Shown: piece by piece, positions 47,401-56,147 of the stretch
Position numbering within the stretch: the first letter of the stretch is position 1
Layout: each line of letters begins with the position of its first letter
NCBI GenBank assembly: GCA_036946625.1
Contig: JAQIIU010000002.1
Coordinates: 248,001 to 312,000 of the forward strand
DNA length: 64,000 bases
Direction of reading: 5' to 3'
Origin: Methylorubrum populi
GTDB lineage: Bacteria > Pseudomonadota > Alphaproteobacteria > Rhizobiales > Beijerinckiaceae
Program-made: the position numbers and the translations under genes
The notes under the pieces: model-generated
What the model was told of the DNA's origin: nothing
Database searches by the model: none
What the model saw: only the letters and a program-made list of their open reading frames with translations

Positions 47401-47928
47401 CGGCCGCAGCGTCGCCAGGGCGACGCCGAGGCACGGCGCCGGGGTGCGCTGGTCCATTCCCTGCTCGAACATCTGCCGCGTATCGAGCCCGCCCGCCGGG
47501 CCGAGGCCGCCGAGCGCTTCGCCCGCGCCCGGGCGCCGGCCCTGGACGAAGGCAGGCGCAGGGAACTGGTCCGCTCCGTGCTGCGGCTGCTCGGTGAGCC
47601 CGACCTCGCGCCCCTGTTCTCGGCGTCGGCGCGGGCCGAGGTGGCGCTCTCGGGCCGGATCGTGGTGGACGGCGTGGAGCGCGACGTCACCGGCCGCATC
47701 GACCGCCTCGTCGTGGAGGAGGGCCGGGTGACGCTCTGCGACTTCAAGACCGGCCGCCCGCCCGCGGACGGCGCCCCGCTGCCCGAGCGCGAGGCGGCGC
47801 AGGTCGCGCTCTATGCGCGGCTGGCCGCGGCGATCTGGCCCGGCCACGCCATCGTCGCCCTGCTGGTCTGGACCTCGGGGCCGGTGGTGCGGCGGGTGGA
47901 GGGGGGCACTGATACCGGCCGGCGATGA
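44479..47928 (+). CDS. addA: AddA subunit of the AddAB double-strand-break repair helicase-nuclease
   Basis: This 1149-residue UvrD-family helicase has a C-terminal nuclease. Walker A is SANAGAGKTKVL, then FTKAAAANM (motif Ia), VLVDEAQDTNPQQ (motif II), VGDPKQSIYSFQGADP (motif III), VMTVHGAKGLEAPVVVV (motif V) and LYVAMTRAADHLV (motif VI). The nuclease domain carries RIDRLVVEEGRVTLCDFKTG near the end. GTG 44479 overlaps the addB stop (GTGA), so the two subunits are made in a coupled way; GGAG lies just before. AddA supplies the 3'-5' helicase and one of the two nucleases. Confidence 0.95.
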   Translation: MNAPPTGFAVDDLTRRAQRRAADPRLSAWVSANAGAGKTKVLTDRVLRLLLDGAPPGRILCLTFTKAAAANMSIRVFQRLGRWVTLDDATLALELAELTGERPARDTLRLARRLFARAVETPGGLKIETLHALCERLLHMFPFEANVPARFVVLDDDRSREAFEIETDNVLADAILGGNQALSDALAVVGAEASGDTLREAIRAAMRRRALFSDHRALEPALARLPGALALRDGADVETVEAEILGGGSLGDWLEVAGRLRTGKSTDERLADGLTEAHAALGTPKALGPYRSVFFTDKDEPRSEKSFGTKAVPPEVRQALRDEQARLIPLFDALRAARALARTRGLFRLAAEIHRRVEAQKTRLGALDFDDLIHKTLDLLSRVGASWVLYKLDRGVDHVLVDEAQDTNPQQWEILRTLTAEFAAGAGARGLTRTRFAVGDPKQSIYSFQGADPREFELTRRAWTRAAQGAGLDFADVSLRLSFRTASHVLAAVDAVFGVPEHFAGLSFEAGAPGTVHASARAGVPGAVELWGIEEPAETQEPDAWAAPVDAPEANAPAIVTARRIARAVKTWTTRGDACGRIRRPGDVLILVRKRSAAFEEVIRALKGLGVPVAGQDRLEVAGHIAVLDLVAVGRAGRLPADDLTLATALKAPLVGLTDDDLTRIAARRPFAETLEDALARHAEAGDAAAIRGRAALRLWMRLAAENGPFGFYAALLGPQGGRSRLVARLGGEAGDAIDVFLAQAADAENGTDAPCLDAFLADYVVRPGRGKSGLSVKRDLESGRDEVRVMTVHGAKGLEAPVVVVIDGCEPLGRNDPPLLALDHAADGPLPPVWTGGRTQDCAATLEARSALQARAREEHNRLLYVAMTRAADHLVIAPYRGATRETPASWCEMVRIGLERRLGAGEAIGTDHGPITIWRDGSTASLAAAAETAASLEPEAVPDWLFSAVAPEAEAAPPLSPSGALGAADGQRRPQRRQGDAEARRRGALVHSLLEHLPRIEPARRAEAAERFARARAPALDEGRRRELVRSVLRLLGEPDLAPLFSASARAEVALSGRIVVDGVERDVTGRIDRLVVEEGRVTLCDFKTGRPPADGAPLPEREAAQVALYARLAAAIWPGHAIVALLVWTSGPVVRRVEGGTDTGRR

Positions 47929-47931
47929 GGA

Positions 47932-48101
47932 TCATATCGTTTCCGCTTGATCGCTTCGGGTTTCGCCACAACTCCGTCCTCGCGAGCGGCCGCGAAGCGA
48001 TCCAGGGCGCGACCTGTCCGGAACGGTCGCGCCCTGGATGGCCACGGCTTCGCCTCGCAAGGACGCGAGGACAGGCCGAACTCATCGACCGGATGTCGTA
48101 T
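47932..48101. repeat. Composite palindromic repeat, copy 5
   Basis: The left end TATCGTTTCCGCTTGATCGC pairs with the right end (CATCGACCGGATGTCGTATC). Inner arms are GCGAAGCGATCCAGGGCGCGACC and GGTCGCGCCCTGGATGGCC, the latter pair perfectly complementary over 16 bp. It lies directly after addA. A smaller single hairpin with the same CGTCATCGCGAGG core follows at about 48163-48209. Confidence 0.75.
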
Positions 48102-48231
48102 CACGCATCGTCGGCTGCCCCCGCGACCGCGGGGCGGCGGTCATGCGCCGCTTGGTACGAGTCCCCTGTCCGTCATCGCGAGGCGCAGCCGAAGCGATCG
48201 GACAGGGGGCGGGTCGAAATGGAGCGCCGCC

Positions 48232-49518
48232 TCAACGGCTCTTCTTCGGCGTCAGCTTGACGATCTGGCCGTCATCCTCCGTCACCGCGTAGACGGCGCC
48301 GTCGGGGCCGACCTTCACGTCGCGGACGCGGTGCTCCAGCGGAATCCGCTCCTCCGTGACCACCTTGTCGCCGTCGAGCTTGAGCACCACCAGACCCTGG
48401 CTGACGAGGCCGCCGATCAGGAACTGGTCCTTCCAGGCCGGGAACAGGGCCTTGTCGTAGAGCGCGAGCCCCGAGGGGCCGATCACCGGGTCCCAGTAAT
48501 AGACCGGCTGCACCGTGCCGCCGGCCTGGGTCTGGCCGTCGCCGATCTTCTCGCCGGAATACTCGATGCCGTAGGTCACCACCGGCCAGCCGTAGTTGAG
48601 GCCGGGGCGCGGGCGGTTCAGCTCGTCGCCGCCGCGGGGGCCGTGCTCCACGGTCCAGAGCCGGCCCTGGCCGTCGAGGGCCGCGGCCTGCACGTTGCGG
48701 TGGCCGTAGGACCAGATCTCGGGCTTGGCCTTCTCGCCGCCGGTGAAGGGGTTGTCCTTCGGCGCGTTGCCGTCGGTGTCGATGCGGAAGACCTTGCCGA
48801 GCCCGCTGGTCAGATCCTGCGCCTGCCCGCGGGTCTGCTTGTCGGAGCGCTCGCCCACCGTGACGAACAGCTTGCCGTCGGGGGCGAAGACGAGGCGCGA
48901 GCCGAAATGCTTGTCGCCGTCGTAGGTCGGCATCTGGCGGAAGATGACCTTGAGGTCGTCGAGCCGCGCCTTGCCGTCGCCCTCCACCAGCTTGGCCTTG
49001 GCCACCGTGGTGCCGTTGCCCTTGTCGCGCGGCTCGCTGTAGCTGAAGTAGACCGTGCGGTCGCTGGCGAAGCCCGGGCTCAGGGCGATGTCGAGCAGGC
49101 CGCCCTGCCCCTTCGCGTCGACCTTCGGCACGCCCGCCACCGGCTGGCCCACCGTGCCGTCCTTGGCGACGATGCGGATCCTGCCGGCCTTCTCGGTCAC
49201 GATCATCCGTCCGTCGGGCAGGAACTCCATCGCCCAGGGGCTCTCCAGGCCCTTCACCGCGACGGTCTTCTCGACCTCTGTCTTCTGCGCCGGCTCGGGC
49301 GCCCGGGTCTGGTTGGGCAGGAGCGGCTTGTACTCGGTGTTCGGCGGCGCCTTCTCGGCGAGGGTCGAGCCGGCGCTCGGCGCGGCCGGCGCCTGGAAGG
49401 ATTCGCCCTCGATGCGCGGCGAGCGGGTCTCCTGAGCGGACGGCTGCTGCGCGAAGGCCGGTGCATCGAGGCCGAGGGCCGCGACGGTGGCGAGCAGGAG
49501 GGGAAGAGTGCGCGTCAC
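48232..49518 (-). CDS. PQQ-dependent sugar dehydrogenase family protein
   Basis: This 428-residue exported soluble aldose dehydrogenase-like beta-propeller has a signal peptide (TLPLLLATVAALGLDAPAFA) at the start. A Pro/Ala-rich spacer follows, then the six-bladed propeller with GLESPWAMEFLPDGRMIVTE, GGLLDIALSPGF, SGLGKVFRIDTDGN, YGHRNVQAAALD and VEHGPRGGDELNRP. These are typical of the GDH-B/YliI group that oxidises sugars with PQQ in the periplasm. GTG 49518 is chosen as it begins the signal peptide. PQQ is also the cofactor of methanol dehydrogenases in this group of bacteria. It is divergent from trxA. Confidence 0.85.
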   Translation of the reverse strand: MTRTLPLLLATVAALGLDAPAFAQQPSAQETRSPRIEGESFQAPAAPSAGSTLAEKAPPNTEYKPLLPNQTRAPEPAQKTEVEKTVAVKGLESPWAMEFLPDGRMIVTEKAGRIRIVAKDGTVGQPVAGVPKVDAKGQGGLLDIALSPGFASDRTVYFSYSEPRDKGNGTTVAKAKLVEGDGKARLDDLKVIFRQMPTYDGDKHFGSRLVFAPDGKLFVTVGERSDKQTRGQAQDLTSGLGKVFRIDTDGNAPKDNPFTGGEKAKPEIWSYGHRNVQAAALDGQGRLWTVEHGPRGGDELNRPRPGLNYGWPVVTYGIEYSGEKIGDGQTQAGGTVQPVYYWDPVIGPSGLALYDKALFPAWKDQFLIGGLVSQGLVVLKLDGDKVVTEERIPLEHRVRDVKVGPDGAVYAVTEDDGQIVKLTPKKSR

Positions 49519-49837
49519 GTCGTTTGATCCTTGTCCGGGTCGCCGATCCTGCCCGCCAAATGGGGCGCCGACGGCGTACGGCGAGGGTCGAGCCGCCGCA
49601 GCGGGCGAGAAGACGGGATCCATGCGGGTCCGGCCTGCCAGACCCGTGGCGCGGGAGGCATGCCTTGACCGGAGCCGGGGGCGTTGCCAAGTCTCGCCTC
49701 ACCGTGAGGCGCCGACCCCGCTCCCCGGTGCCTTGGAGCGCTCGCCACCGAAGTGGATACCGGTTCGGTGAACGGGGAGCGCGTTCAGATAAGGGCTCGG
49801 GGCAAGCTCCGAGGACCGCGTGTCGAAAGGACCTACG
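49519..49837. other. Divergent promoter region between the sugar dehydrogenase and trxA
   Basis: About 320 bp without a supported gene. Both flanking genes read outward, so promoters are expected, but no clear -35/-10 pair, operator or hairpin was recognised. Confidence 0.5.
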
Positions 49838-50158
49838 ATGGCGACCGTGAAAGTGACCGATGCGAGCTTCGAGCAGGACGTTCTGCAGTCCGCCGAGCCC
49901 GTCGTGGTGGATTTCTGGGCGGAGTGGTGCGGCCCCTGCCGGCAGATCGGCCCGGCCCTCGAAGAGATCTCGGTCGATCTGCAGGGCAAGGTGAAGATCG
50001 CCAAGGTCAATGTCGACGAGAATCCCGGCATCGCCTCGACCTACGGCATCCGCTCGATCCCGACCCTGATGATCTTCAAGGACGGCAAGCTCGCGAGCCA
50101 GAAGGTCGGCGCCGCCCCGAAGGGCGATCTGTCCCGCTGGATTCAGGCGAGCGCCTGA
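49838..50158 (+). CDS. trxA: Thioredoxin 1
   Basis: This 106-residue general protein-disulphide reductant contains the active-site [13 protein letters not shown] with Cys31 and Cys34. [20 protein letters not shown] and the cis-proline region [11 protein letters not shown] follow. ATG 49838 has AAAGGA seven bases upstream; an earlier ATG at 49820 would add six residues. It is placed between addA and folC, a common alphaproteobacterial arrangement, though the sugar dehydrogenase gene interrupts it here. An intrinsic terminator follows. Confidence 0.96.
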   Translation: MATVKVTDASFEQDVLQSAEPVVVDFWAEWCGPCRQIGPALEEISVDLQGKVKIAKVNVDENPGIASTYGIRSIPTLMIFKDGKLASQKVGAAPKGDLSRWIQASA

Positions 50159-50190
50159 CCCGCCTTCTTCGGACCCGACCGTCCGAAGCA

Positions 50191-50215
50191 GCCCGGCCGC
50201 GAGGCCGGGCTTTTT
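50191..50215 (+). terminator. Intrinsic terminator of trxA
   Basis: GCCCGGCC-GCGA-GGCCGGGC followed by TTTTT, 32 bp after the trxA stop. The stem is identical to that of the ahcY terminator. Confidence 0.92.
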
Positions 50216-50342
50216 CATGCCCGCTATCGGGTTTCGGGCCTGCTGCCCGGCCCGGCGGCAGCCTGAAAGCCTGTTCGGCCGGCCGACGTGTCTTCGTCAG
50301 GCCACGGCAAGGCGAGATGGGATCGCCGCAGCCGAACAGGCT

Positions 50343-50451
50343 CTGATACCGTTTCCGATTGATCGCTTCGGGTTTTGCCACCCTCCGTCATCGCCACGGC
50401 TTCGCCTCGCGATGACACAGGAGAGGCCGAAGTCATCAACCGGTGTCGTAT
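50343..50451. repeat. Composite palindromic repeat, copy 6 (short form)
   Basis: The left end GATACCGTTTCCGATTGATCG and right end (TCATCAACCGGTGTCGTATG) are imperfect reverse complements. The core CCGTCATCGC/GCGATGACAC is retained but the middle segment is missing, giving a shorter element. It lies between the trxA terminator and the outer-membrane protein gene. Confidence 0.7.
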
Positions 50452-50460
50452 GAAACGCAA

Positions 50461-50487
50461 GAAGCCCGGCCTTGCGGCCGGGCTTCC
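50461..50487 (-). terminator. Terminator-like hairpin after the outer-membrane protein gene
   Basis: On the minus strand GCCCGGCC/GGCCGGGC forms an 8-bp stem with a GCAA loop, extended by AAG/CTT. Only CTTCTTGCG follows, so the T-run is poor. It is 35 bp after the gene end. Confidence 0.65.
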
Positions 50488-50521
50488 TGGTTTCGAGACC
50501 CTTTGTTTTGGACGATTCGGC

Positions 50522-51409
50522 TTAGTAGCTGCCGAACTTGTAGTTCAGGCCGGCGCGCACGACGGCGAACTCGGTGTCGTTGCGGCGCAGGGCGCCCGAG
50601 GCGACGACCACGCCCGGGGAGGTCGTGGTGATGACCGTGCCGGCATTGTTCACCGCGAAGGCGCCGTTGAGGGCACCGCCGCCGCGATCGAGATTCACGT
50701 ACAGGCCTTCGACCTTCAGCGTCACCGCCGAGGAGCGGAAGAAGTTCAGGAACGAGTCGGTCGGGAGAGCGTACTCGACGCCGCCGCCGGCGGTGTAGCC
50801 GGTGCGGAAGTCGTCGGTCGAGCTGTTCGGCAGGCCGAACTGACGGCCGCCGCCGGCGCCGTAGGCGAAGCCGCCGGTGCCGTAGAACAGGACGCGGTCG
50901 AAGGCGTAGCCGATGCGGCCGCGGACGGTGCCGAAGAAGTCGAGGCTGGACAGGCCGTTCGGGTTGAACACCTGCTGAGCGGCGACGCCGTTGATGCCCG
51001 CCACGCTGTTGACGACCGAGAACCGGTTCCGGTCGCGGCCGAAATCGACGTACTGGGCGTCAGCCTCGATGCCGACGACGACGCCGGAGCCCGGGGTGAA
51101 CTGATAGTTGTAGCCGATCTGGCCACCGCCGACGAAGCCGTCGTTGCGGTTGTTGCCGCCGAAGGCGATGACCGCGGTGGTGCCGGCCGGCACGAGGCCC
51201 GTGGCGGCGTTCACGCCGACGACCGGCGGCAGAGAATCTTCCTGCACGCCGAAGCCGTAACCGGCGTTGAAACCGGCGTAGAAACCGGTCCAGGTGAACA
51301 CCGGAACGGGGGTGAAGACCGGCGGCGCGGCGCGGCGCGGCAGGTCGGCGGCGGAGGCCGCGGCGGTCAGCGCCGTGAAGGCGGCGAGCGATGTCAGAAG
51401 CTTTTTCAT
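50522..51409 (-). CDS. Outer-membrane beta-barrel protein (Omp25/31-like)
   Basis: This 295-residue outer-membrane protein has a clean signal peptide (MKKLLTSLAAFTALTAAASA), then ADLPRRAAPP and TWTGFYAGFNAGYGFG, the typical opening strand of Rhizobiales Omp25/Omp31-like porins. Alternating strands follow (GGGQIGYNYQF, GTVRGRIGYAFDRVLFYGTGGFAYG). The C-terminus AVVRAGLNYKFGSY ends in an aromatic residue as needed for barrel assembly. The gene is codon-optimised like a highly expressed gene. It probably gives the cell surface its structure; no ligand is predicted. Confidence 0.9.
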   Translation of the reverse strand: MKKLLTSLAAFTALTAAASAADLPRRAAPPVFTPVPVFTWTGFYAGFNAGYGFGVQEDSLPPVVGVNAATGLVPAGTTAVIAFGGNNRNDGFVGGGQIGYNYQFTPGSGVVVGIEADAQYVDFGRDRNRFSVVNSVAGINGVAAQQVFNPNGLSSLDFFGTVRGRIGYAFDRVLFYGTGGFAYGAGGGRQFGLPNSSTDDFRTGYTAGGGVEYALPTDSFLNFFRSSAVTLKVEGLYVNLDRGGGALNGAFAVNNAGTVITTTSPGVVVASGALRRNDTEFAVVRAGLNYKFGSY

Positions 51410-51775
51410 CTGTTGATCCCCAGCAGAAACCCGATCGCCCGCAAGCTAGACCATTTCCTCTCCCTGAGATGTAGCGGGCAGGACACACCTGTTGCGCGAC
51501 AATCGGCCCGGAGGCCGGGGGCCAAGCCGCCCGATGCAACATCGGAATCGGACTTTTCCGGAAGCGATTGGTGAGGTGGGGCCGCCCGTCTCGGCGCTAT
51601 GCCGGGTCGACGGGCGGCGACGGGCCGAGGTCGGACTTCGATCATCCGGCAGGCCGCATCGAACCCGCCGATCCGGTGCCCGCCCGGATCCATGGCGGGT
51701 TCGGCGCAATCGATGGAATGTCCCGCGATTGAGCCTCGGGCCGTCCGGCGCGGCGGGCGTTCCATGGAAAAAGGC
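51410..51775. other. Gene-free stretch between the outer-membrane protein gene and folC
   Basis: About 365 bp with only composition-driven open frames on both strands. It should include the promoter of the outer-membrane protein gene on the minus strand. Nothing else was recognised. Confidence 0.5.
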
Positions 51776-53101
51776 TCAGACCGGAATCGTGCCGTTGGCT
51801 TCGAGCACGGCGCCGGCGAGATAGAGCGAGCCGCAGATCAGCACCCGGGGCGGACGCTCGAAGATCGTGTCGGACAGGGCTGACACCGCCGCCTCGACGC
51901 TCGGGGCGATTTCGGCCGAGAGACCGACCGCGCGGGCGATGCCCGCCACCTCCTCGGCGGGCCGCGCCGCCATCTGTCCGGTGATCGGCACCGCGATCAG
52001 CGAGCGGGCCAGCCCGACGAAGTTCTTCAGGAAGCCTTCCGCATCCTTGGTGCCGAGCAGGCCGGCGATCAGGATCAGCGGCGCGTCGCTGCGCTCGCCG
52101 AGATCGGCCATGGCGGCGGCGAGGATGCGCCCGCCATCGGCGTTGTGGCCGCCGTCGAGCCACAATTCGGCATCCTTCGGCATCCGCTCGGCGAGCGCCC
52201 CGCGCACGAGGCGCTGGAGCCGGCCCGGCCAGTCGACGTTGCGCAGGCCCGCCTCGAAGGCCGCCGTACCGAGGTCGCCGAAGCCCGACGCGCGCAGAGC
52301 CGCGATGGCGGTGCCCGCATTGGCGAACTGGTGGCGCCCGGTGAGCCGGGGGCGCGGCAGGTCGAACAGGTCGGTCTCGTCCTGATAGACCAGCCGCCCG
52401 CTCTCCTCGTGGACGGAAAAGTCCTGGTTGCCGACCCGCAGCGGCACCGCGCCGACCCGCTCCGCCTCACGGCAGAGGACCGCATCGGCTCCCGCATAGT
52501 CCTGCGCGGCGATCACCGCCGGACAGCCGCGCTTGAAGATGCCGGCCTTCTCCCGCGCCACCGCCTCGACGGTGTCGCCGAGATACTCGGCATGGTCGCG
52601 GCCGATCGGGGTGACGACGGCGCAGGCCGGATGGTCGATCACGTTGGTGGCGTCGACCCGTCCGCCGAGGCCGACTTCCAGCAGCAGCACGTCGGCGGGG
52701 CTCTCGGAAAACAGCAGCAGCGCCGCGGCGGTGGTGATCTCGAACACGGTGATCGGATCGCCCTTGTTGGCCGCCTCGCACCGGGCGAAGGCGTCGGCGA
52801 GCCGATCCTCGGCGACGTAGTGGCCCCCGCCGATGGCACCGAGCCGGATGCGCTCGTGGAAGCGCACGAGATGGGGCGAGGTGTAGACGTGGGCGGCCAA
52901 GCCTCCGGCTTCGAGGATCGCCCGCATGAAGGCGATGGTCGAGCCCTTGCCGTTGGTGCCGGCGACGTGAATCACCGGCGGCAGGCGCCGCTCGGGATGG
53001 TTGAGGCGGCCGAGCAGGCGCTCGATGCGCCCGAGCGACAGGTCGATCGTGCGCGGATGCAGGGCCAGGAAGCGCGCCATCAGCGCGTCGGAGGATTCCA
53101 T
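51776..53101 (-). CDS. folC: Folylpolyglutamate synthase / dihydrofolate synthase
   Basis: This 441-residue Mur-ligase-fold enzyme adds glutamate to dihydropteroate and to folates, making and retaining folate cofactors. It has HVAGTNGKGSTIAFMRAIL (P-loop), YTSPHLVRFHERIR, LLEVGLGGRVDATNV, and GRDHAEYLGDTVEAVAREKAGIF with the catalytic lysine region. LWLDGGHNADGG lies in the C-terminal domain. Folate one-carbon carriers are especially important in methylotrophs. It is third in trpA-accD-folC on the minus strand, 32 bp after accD. Confidence 0.95.
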   Translation of the reverse strand: MESSDALMARFLALHPRTIDLSLGRIERLLGRLNHPERRLPPVIHVAGTNGKGSTIAFMRAILEAGGLAAHVYTSPHLVRFHERIRLGAIGGGHYVAEDRLADAFARCEAANKGDPITVFEITTAAALLLFSESPADVLLLEVGLGGRVDATNVIDHPACAVVTPIGRDHAEYLGDTVEAVAREKAGIFKRGCPAVIAAQDYAGADAVLCREAERVGAVPLRVGNQDFSVHEESGRLVYQDETDLFDLPRPRLTGRHQFANAGTAIAALRASGFGDLGTAAFEAGLRNVDWPGRLQRLVRGALAERMPKDAELWLDGGHNADGGRILAAAMADLGERSDAPLILIAGLLGTKDAEGFLKNFVGLARSLIAVPITGQMAARPAEEVAGIARAVGLSAEIAPSVEAAVSALSDTIFERPPRVLICGSLYLAGAVLEANGTIPV

Positions 53102-53133
53102 CTCGCGCGGAGACCTTCTATCGCCGATTCGAA

Positions 53134-54057
53134 TCAGGCCGCGTCGGGCAGCGGCTCGGGGGCGGGCGGGGCGGGTGGCGTCCCGGTCTCGGGCGCGTGG
53201 CGCACATCCATCAGCAGGCCGCAGAGACGGCTGATCGTCTCCTTGAGCCGATGCCGGTGCACGACCTGATCGACCATGCCGTGCTCGCGCAGGTACTCCG
53301 CCCGCTGGAAGCCGTCGGGCAGTTTCTCGCGGATCGTCTGCTCGATGACGCGGGGGCCGGCGAAGCAGATCAGCGCGCCGGGCTCGGCCAGATGCACGTC
53401 GCCGAGCATGGCGTAGGAGGCGGTGACGCCGCCCGTGGTCGGGTTGGTCAGCACCACGATGTAGGGCAGCCGCGCGGCGTTGAGGCGGCGCACGGCGACC
53501 GTGGTGCGCGGCATCTGCATCAGCGAGAGGATGCCCTCCTGCATCCGCGCTCCGCCGGAGGCGGCGAACAGCACGTAGGGGGTGCGCTTCTCCAGGGCGG
53601 TCTCGGCGCCGCGGACGAAGGCCTCGCCGCCGGCCATGCCGAGGGAGCCGGCCATGAAGCCGAACTCCTGGGCGGCGATCGTCGTCGGCAGGCCGCCGAC
53701 CCGGCCGAAGCCGATCTTGAACGCGTCCGCCATGCCGGTCTTGGCCCGCGCCTCCTTGAGGCGGTCGACGTAGCGCTTCTCGTCGCGGAACTTGAGCGGA
53801 TCGGCCGGCACCTCGGGCAGGGGCACGTCGATCCAGGTGCCCTCGTCGAACATCATCCGCAGGCGCGCCGCCGCACCCATCTTGAGGTGGTGCTCGGAGC
53901 CGGGAATGACCCAGTGGTTCTGCTCGACTTCCTTATGGAAGACCATCTGGCCGGTGTCGGGGCACTTGACCCAGAGGTTTTCCGGCGTCTCGCGCTTGAA
54001 CAGCGTCTTGATCCTGGGGCGCACGACCTCCGAGATCCAGTTCATCGCCTCGACCAT
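53134..54057 (-). CDS. accD: Acetyl-CoA carboxylase carboxyltransferase subunit beta
   Basis: With AccA it transfers the carboxyl group from biotin to acetyl-CoA to form malonyl-CoA, the first step of fatty-acid synthesis. The 307-residue protein shows [66 protein letters not shown] and [18 protein letters not shown]. The N-terminal zinc-ribbon region keeps only one Cys (VKCPDTGQM...WVIPGS) where enteric AccD has four, a trait of Rhizobiales AccD. GGGAG precedes ATG 54057; ATG 54045 is an alternative. It lies between trpA and folC. Confidence 0.95.
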   Translation of the reverse strand: MVEAMNWISEVVRPRIKTLFKRETPENLWVKCPDTGQMVFHKEVEQNHWVIPGSEHHLKMGAAARLRMMFDEGTWIDVPLPEVPADPLKFRDEKRYVDRLKEARAKTGMADAFKIGFGRVGGLPTTIAAQEFGFMAGSLGMAGGEAFVRGAETALEKRTPYVLFAASGGARMQEGILSLMQMPRTTVAVRRLNAARLPYIVVLTNPTTGGVTASYAMLGDVHLAEPGALICFAGPRVIEQTIREKLPDGFQRAEYLREHGMVDQVVHRHRLKETISRLCGLLMDVRHAPETGTPPAPPAPEPLPDAA

Positions 54058-54182
54058 GGCGTCAGACTCCCCTGTCTCGCCGCGCTGATATCGGACCGAC
54101 GCCGCCGCGATGCCAAGGGATCTTCGAAGGGATCTTCGAGAAGAGCGCCCGGGTGGCCGGTTGCGGCGGGGTTCAAAAACGA

Positions 54183-55025
54183 TCAGGCTTTTACGGGCGC
54201 CCCGGCGACGCCGCGCACGCCCTCGGCCAGTTCGCGCACCAGGGCGGCCACCGCCTCCACCGTGCCGCCTGCCGCCCGGTCCCCGGCCTCCAGGCTGCGG
54301 GCCAGCGCCTCGACCAGCGCCGAGCCCACCACCACGCCGTCGGCGCCGCGGGCGATCTCGGCGGCGTGCGCGCCGGTCTTCACGCCGAAGCCGACGACCA
54401 CGGGCAGGTCCGTATGCGCCCCGATCCGGGCGACCGCCTGCGACACCCGGCCGAAATCGGGGGTCGCGGTGCCGGTCACGCCGGTGATCGACACGTAGTA
54501 GACGAAGCCCGCCGTGTTCGCGAGCACCGCCGGCAGGCGGGCCTCGTCGGTGGTCGGGGTGGCGAGCCGGATGAAGGCGAGGCCCTTTTCGAGCGCCGGC
54601 AGGCAGAGTTCCCCGTCCTCCTCCGGCGGCAGGTCGACGACGATCAGCCCGTCGATCCCGGCGGCCTGCGCGTCCTCCAGGAAGCGGGGGACGCCGTAGG
54701 TATGGATCGGGTTGTAGTAGCCCATCAGCACCACGGGCGTGTCCGCGTCGTTCCCGCGGAAGCGTCGGACCAGGGCGAGGGTGCCGCGCAGGTCCTGGCC
54801 GGCTTTCAGCGCCCGCAGGCCCGCGGCCTGGATCGCCGGCCCGTCGGCCATGGGATCGGTGAACGGCAGGCCGAACTCGACGATGTCGGCCCCGGCCTTC
54901 GGCAGGGCTTCCAGCACCTTCAGCGAGGTTTCCGGATCGGGATCGCCCGCCATGACGTAGGTGACGAGCGCGGCCCGCCCTTCCGCGCGACAGCGGGCGA
55001 AGGCGGCATCGATGCGGGCGGTCAT
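54183..55025 (-). CDS. trpA: Tryptophan synthase alpha subunit
   Basis: This 280-residue TIM-barrel enzyme converts indole-glycerol phosphate to indole for the beta subunit. It starts [20 protein letters not shown] and has [29 protein letters not shown] (catalytic Glu and Asp), [25 protein letters not shown] and [11 protein letters not shown], with VVGFGVKTG near the end. A longer start at 55046 is rejected because the shorter one matches family length. trpB and trpF, usual partners upstream, are not present here; NudC is upstream instead. Confidence 0.95.
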   Translation of the reverse strand: MTARIDAAFARCRAEGRAALVTYVMAGDPDPETSLKVLEALPKAGADIVEFGLPFTDPMADGPAIQAAGLRALKAGQDLRGTLALVRRFRGNDADTPVVLMGYYNPIHTYGVPRFLEDAQAAGIDGLIVVDLPPEEDGELCLPALEKGLAFIRLATPTTDEARLPAVLANTAGFVYYVSITGVTGTATPDFGRVSQAVARIGAHTDLPVVVGFGVKTGAHAAEIARGADGVVVGSALVEALARSLEAGDRAAGGTVEAVAALVRELAEGVRGVAGAPVKA

Positions 55026-55190
55026 GGTTCTCGCTCCCGGCGGCACTTCCGGCCCGATGACCCGGGCGGTGGATTCCCGGGACAGGGCGACGGGGCCGCG
55101 CAGCGGCGCCCGGCTTCCCGGCCAGGGCGCGCGCCTACACCATCCGCCGGCCCGCGTGAAGCGCGGGGTGTCGGCCGGGCTCCGCGCGCG

Positions 55191-56147
55191 TCAGCCGAAG
55201 GCGTCGTCCACCCAGTCGCGCAGCAGCAGGTGGGCGATGGCCGTGGCCGGCGGAACGGTGAGGCCCTCGGCATGGGTGCCGGCGATCATCCGCGCCACCG
55301 CGTCCCGGGTGAACCAGCGGGCGTCCTCCAACTCGTCGGGATCGGTCGTGATCGCGTCCGAGAGCGCTTCGGCCACGCAGCCGATCATCAGCGAGGCCGG
55401 GAACGGCCAGGGCTGCGAGGCGTGGTAGGCGACGGCACCGACCGCGACGCCGGTCTCCTCCCGGGTCTCGCGGCGCACCGCGTCCTCGACGGTTTCGCCG
55501 GGCTCGATGAAGCCGGCGAGGCAGGAATACATCCCCGGCCTGAAGTGCCGGCCGCGGCCGAGCAGGCAGGCGCCGCCCCGGCGCACCAGCATGATCGCCA
55601 CCGGGTCGGTGCGCGGGAAGTGGTGCTGGCCGCAAGCACCGCATTCCCGGCGGAAGCCGCCGGCGGCGATGGCGGTCGGCTGGCCGCAATGGGCGCAGAA
55701 GCGATGGCGCGCGTGCCAGGCGAGCAGCGACTTGGCGGTGGCGAGCAGCCCCTGCTCCTCGCGCGCGACCGCGCCCTCCGCGGCCAGCGTGCGCAGGTCC
55801 AGGGCGCGGTAGCCGGGTGCGGGAAAGCAGGCCGCCGCCTCGTTCGGAACGGCACCGGCGAAGACCGGCCGCCCGTCGACCCGGCCGAGGAAGACCTCGA
55901 CCGTGGGCGCGCCCGCCCGCGCGCCCTCCTCCGGTTCGAGCAGGGCCGTCGCCGGACCCGGCTCCGGTTCGGCGCGCAGGATCACCGCCCCGCCCGCGAT
56001 CAGGACGAGGCCGGCCTCCGGCCCGGCCTCGGCGAGGGAGGGCGCGGGGCCGAGCTCGGCGGAATGGCGCACGAGGCGGCTCGCGACGTAGGCGAGCGCA
56101 TCGCGTCCGGTCGGGGCTGGCGGGCGCGTCACGGGGCAAGCCCTCAC
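55191..56147 (-). CDS. nudC: NAD(+) diphosphatase / RNA deNADding Nudix hydrolase
   Basis: This 318-residue NudC homologue hydrolyses NADH or NAD and can remove NAD caps from RNA. It has the N-terminal NudC region, a zinc ribbon with two Cys pairs (FCAHCGQ and ECGACGQ), the Nudix box (EPGETVEDAVRRETREETG) and the NADH-type SQPWPFPASLM signature shortly after it. GTG 56147 overlaps the stop of the HIT gene (GTGA), so the two are translationally coupled; GTG 56132 is another choice. The pairing of a HIT protein with a Nudix enzyme suggests nucleotide-metabolite housekeeping. Confidence 0.93.
   Translation of the reverse strand: MRACPVTRPPAPTGRDALAYVASRLVRHSAELGPAPSLAEAGPEAGLVLIAGGAVILRAEPEPGPATALLEPEEGARAGAPTVEVFLGRVDGRPVFAGAVPNEAAACFPAPGYRALDLRTLAAEGAVAREEQGLLATAKSLLAWHARHRFCAHCGQPTAIAAGGFRRECGACGQHHFPRTDPVAIMLVRRGGACLLGRGRHFRPGMYSCLAGFIEPGETVEDAVRRETREETGVAVGAVAYHASQPWPFPASLMIGCVAEALSDAITTDPDELEDARWFTRDAVARMIAGTHAEGLTVPPATAIAHLLLRDWVDDAFG

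Noticed and set aside
51406..51824. Open frames on both strands between the outer-membrane protein gene and folC
   Set aside because: Neither has a convincing start, and amino-acid composition is atypical for a real protein.
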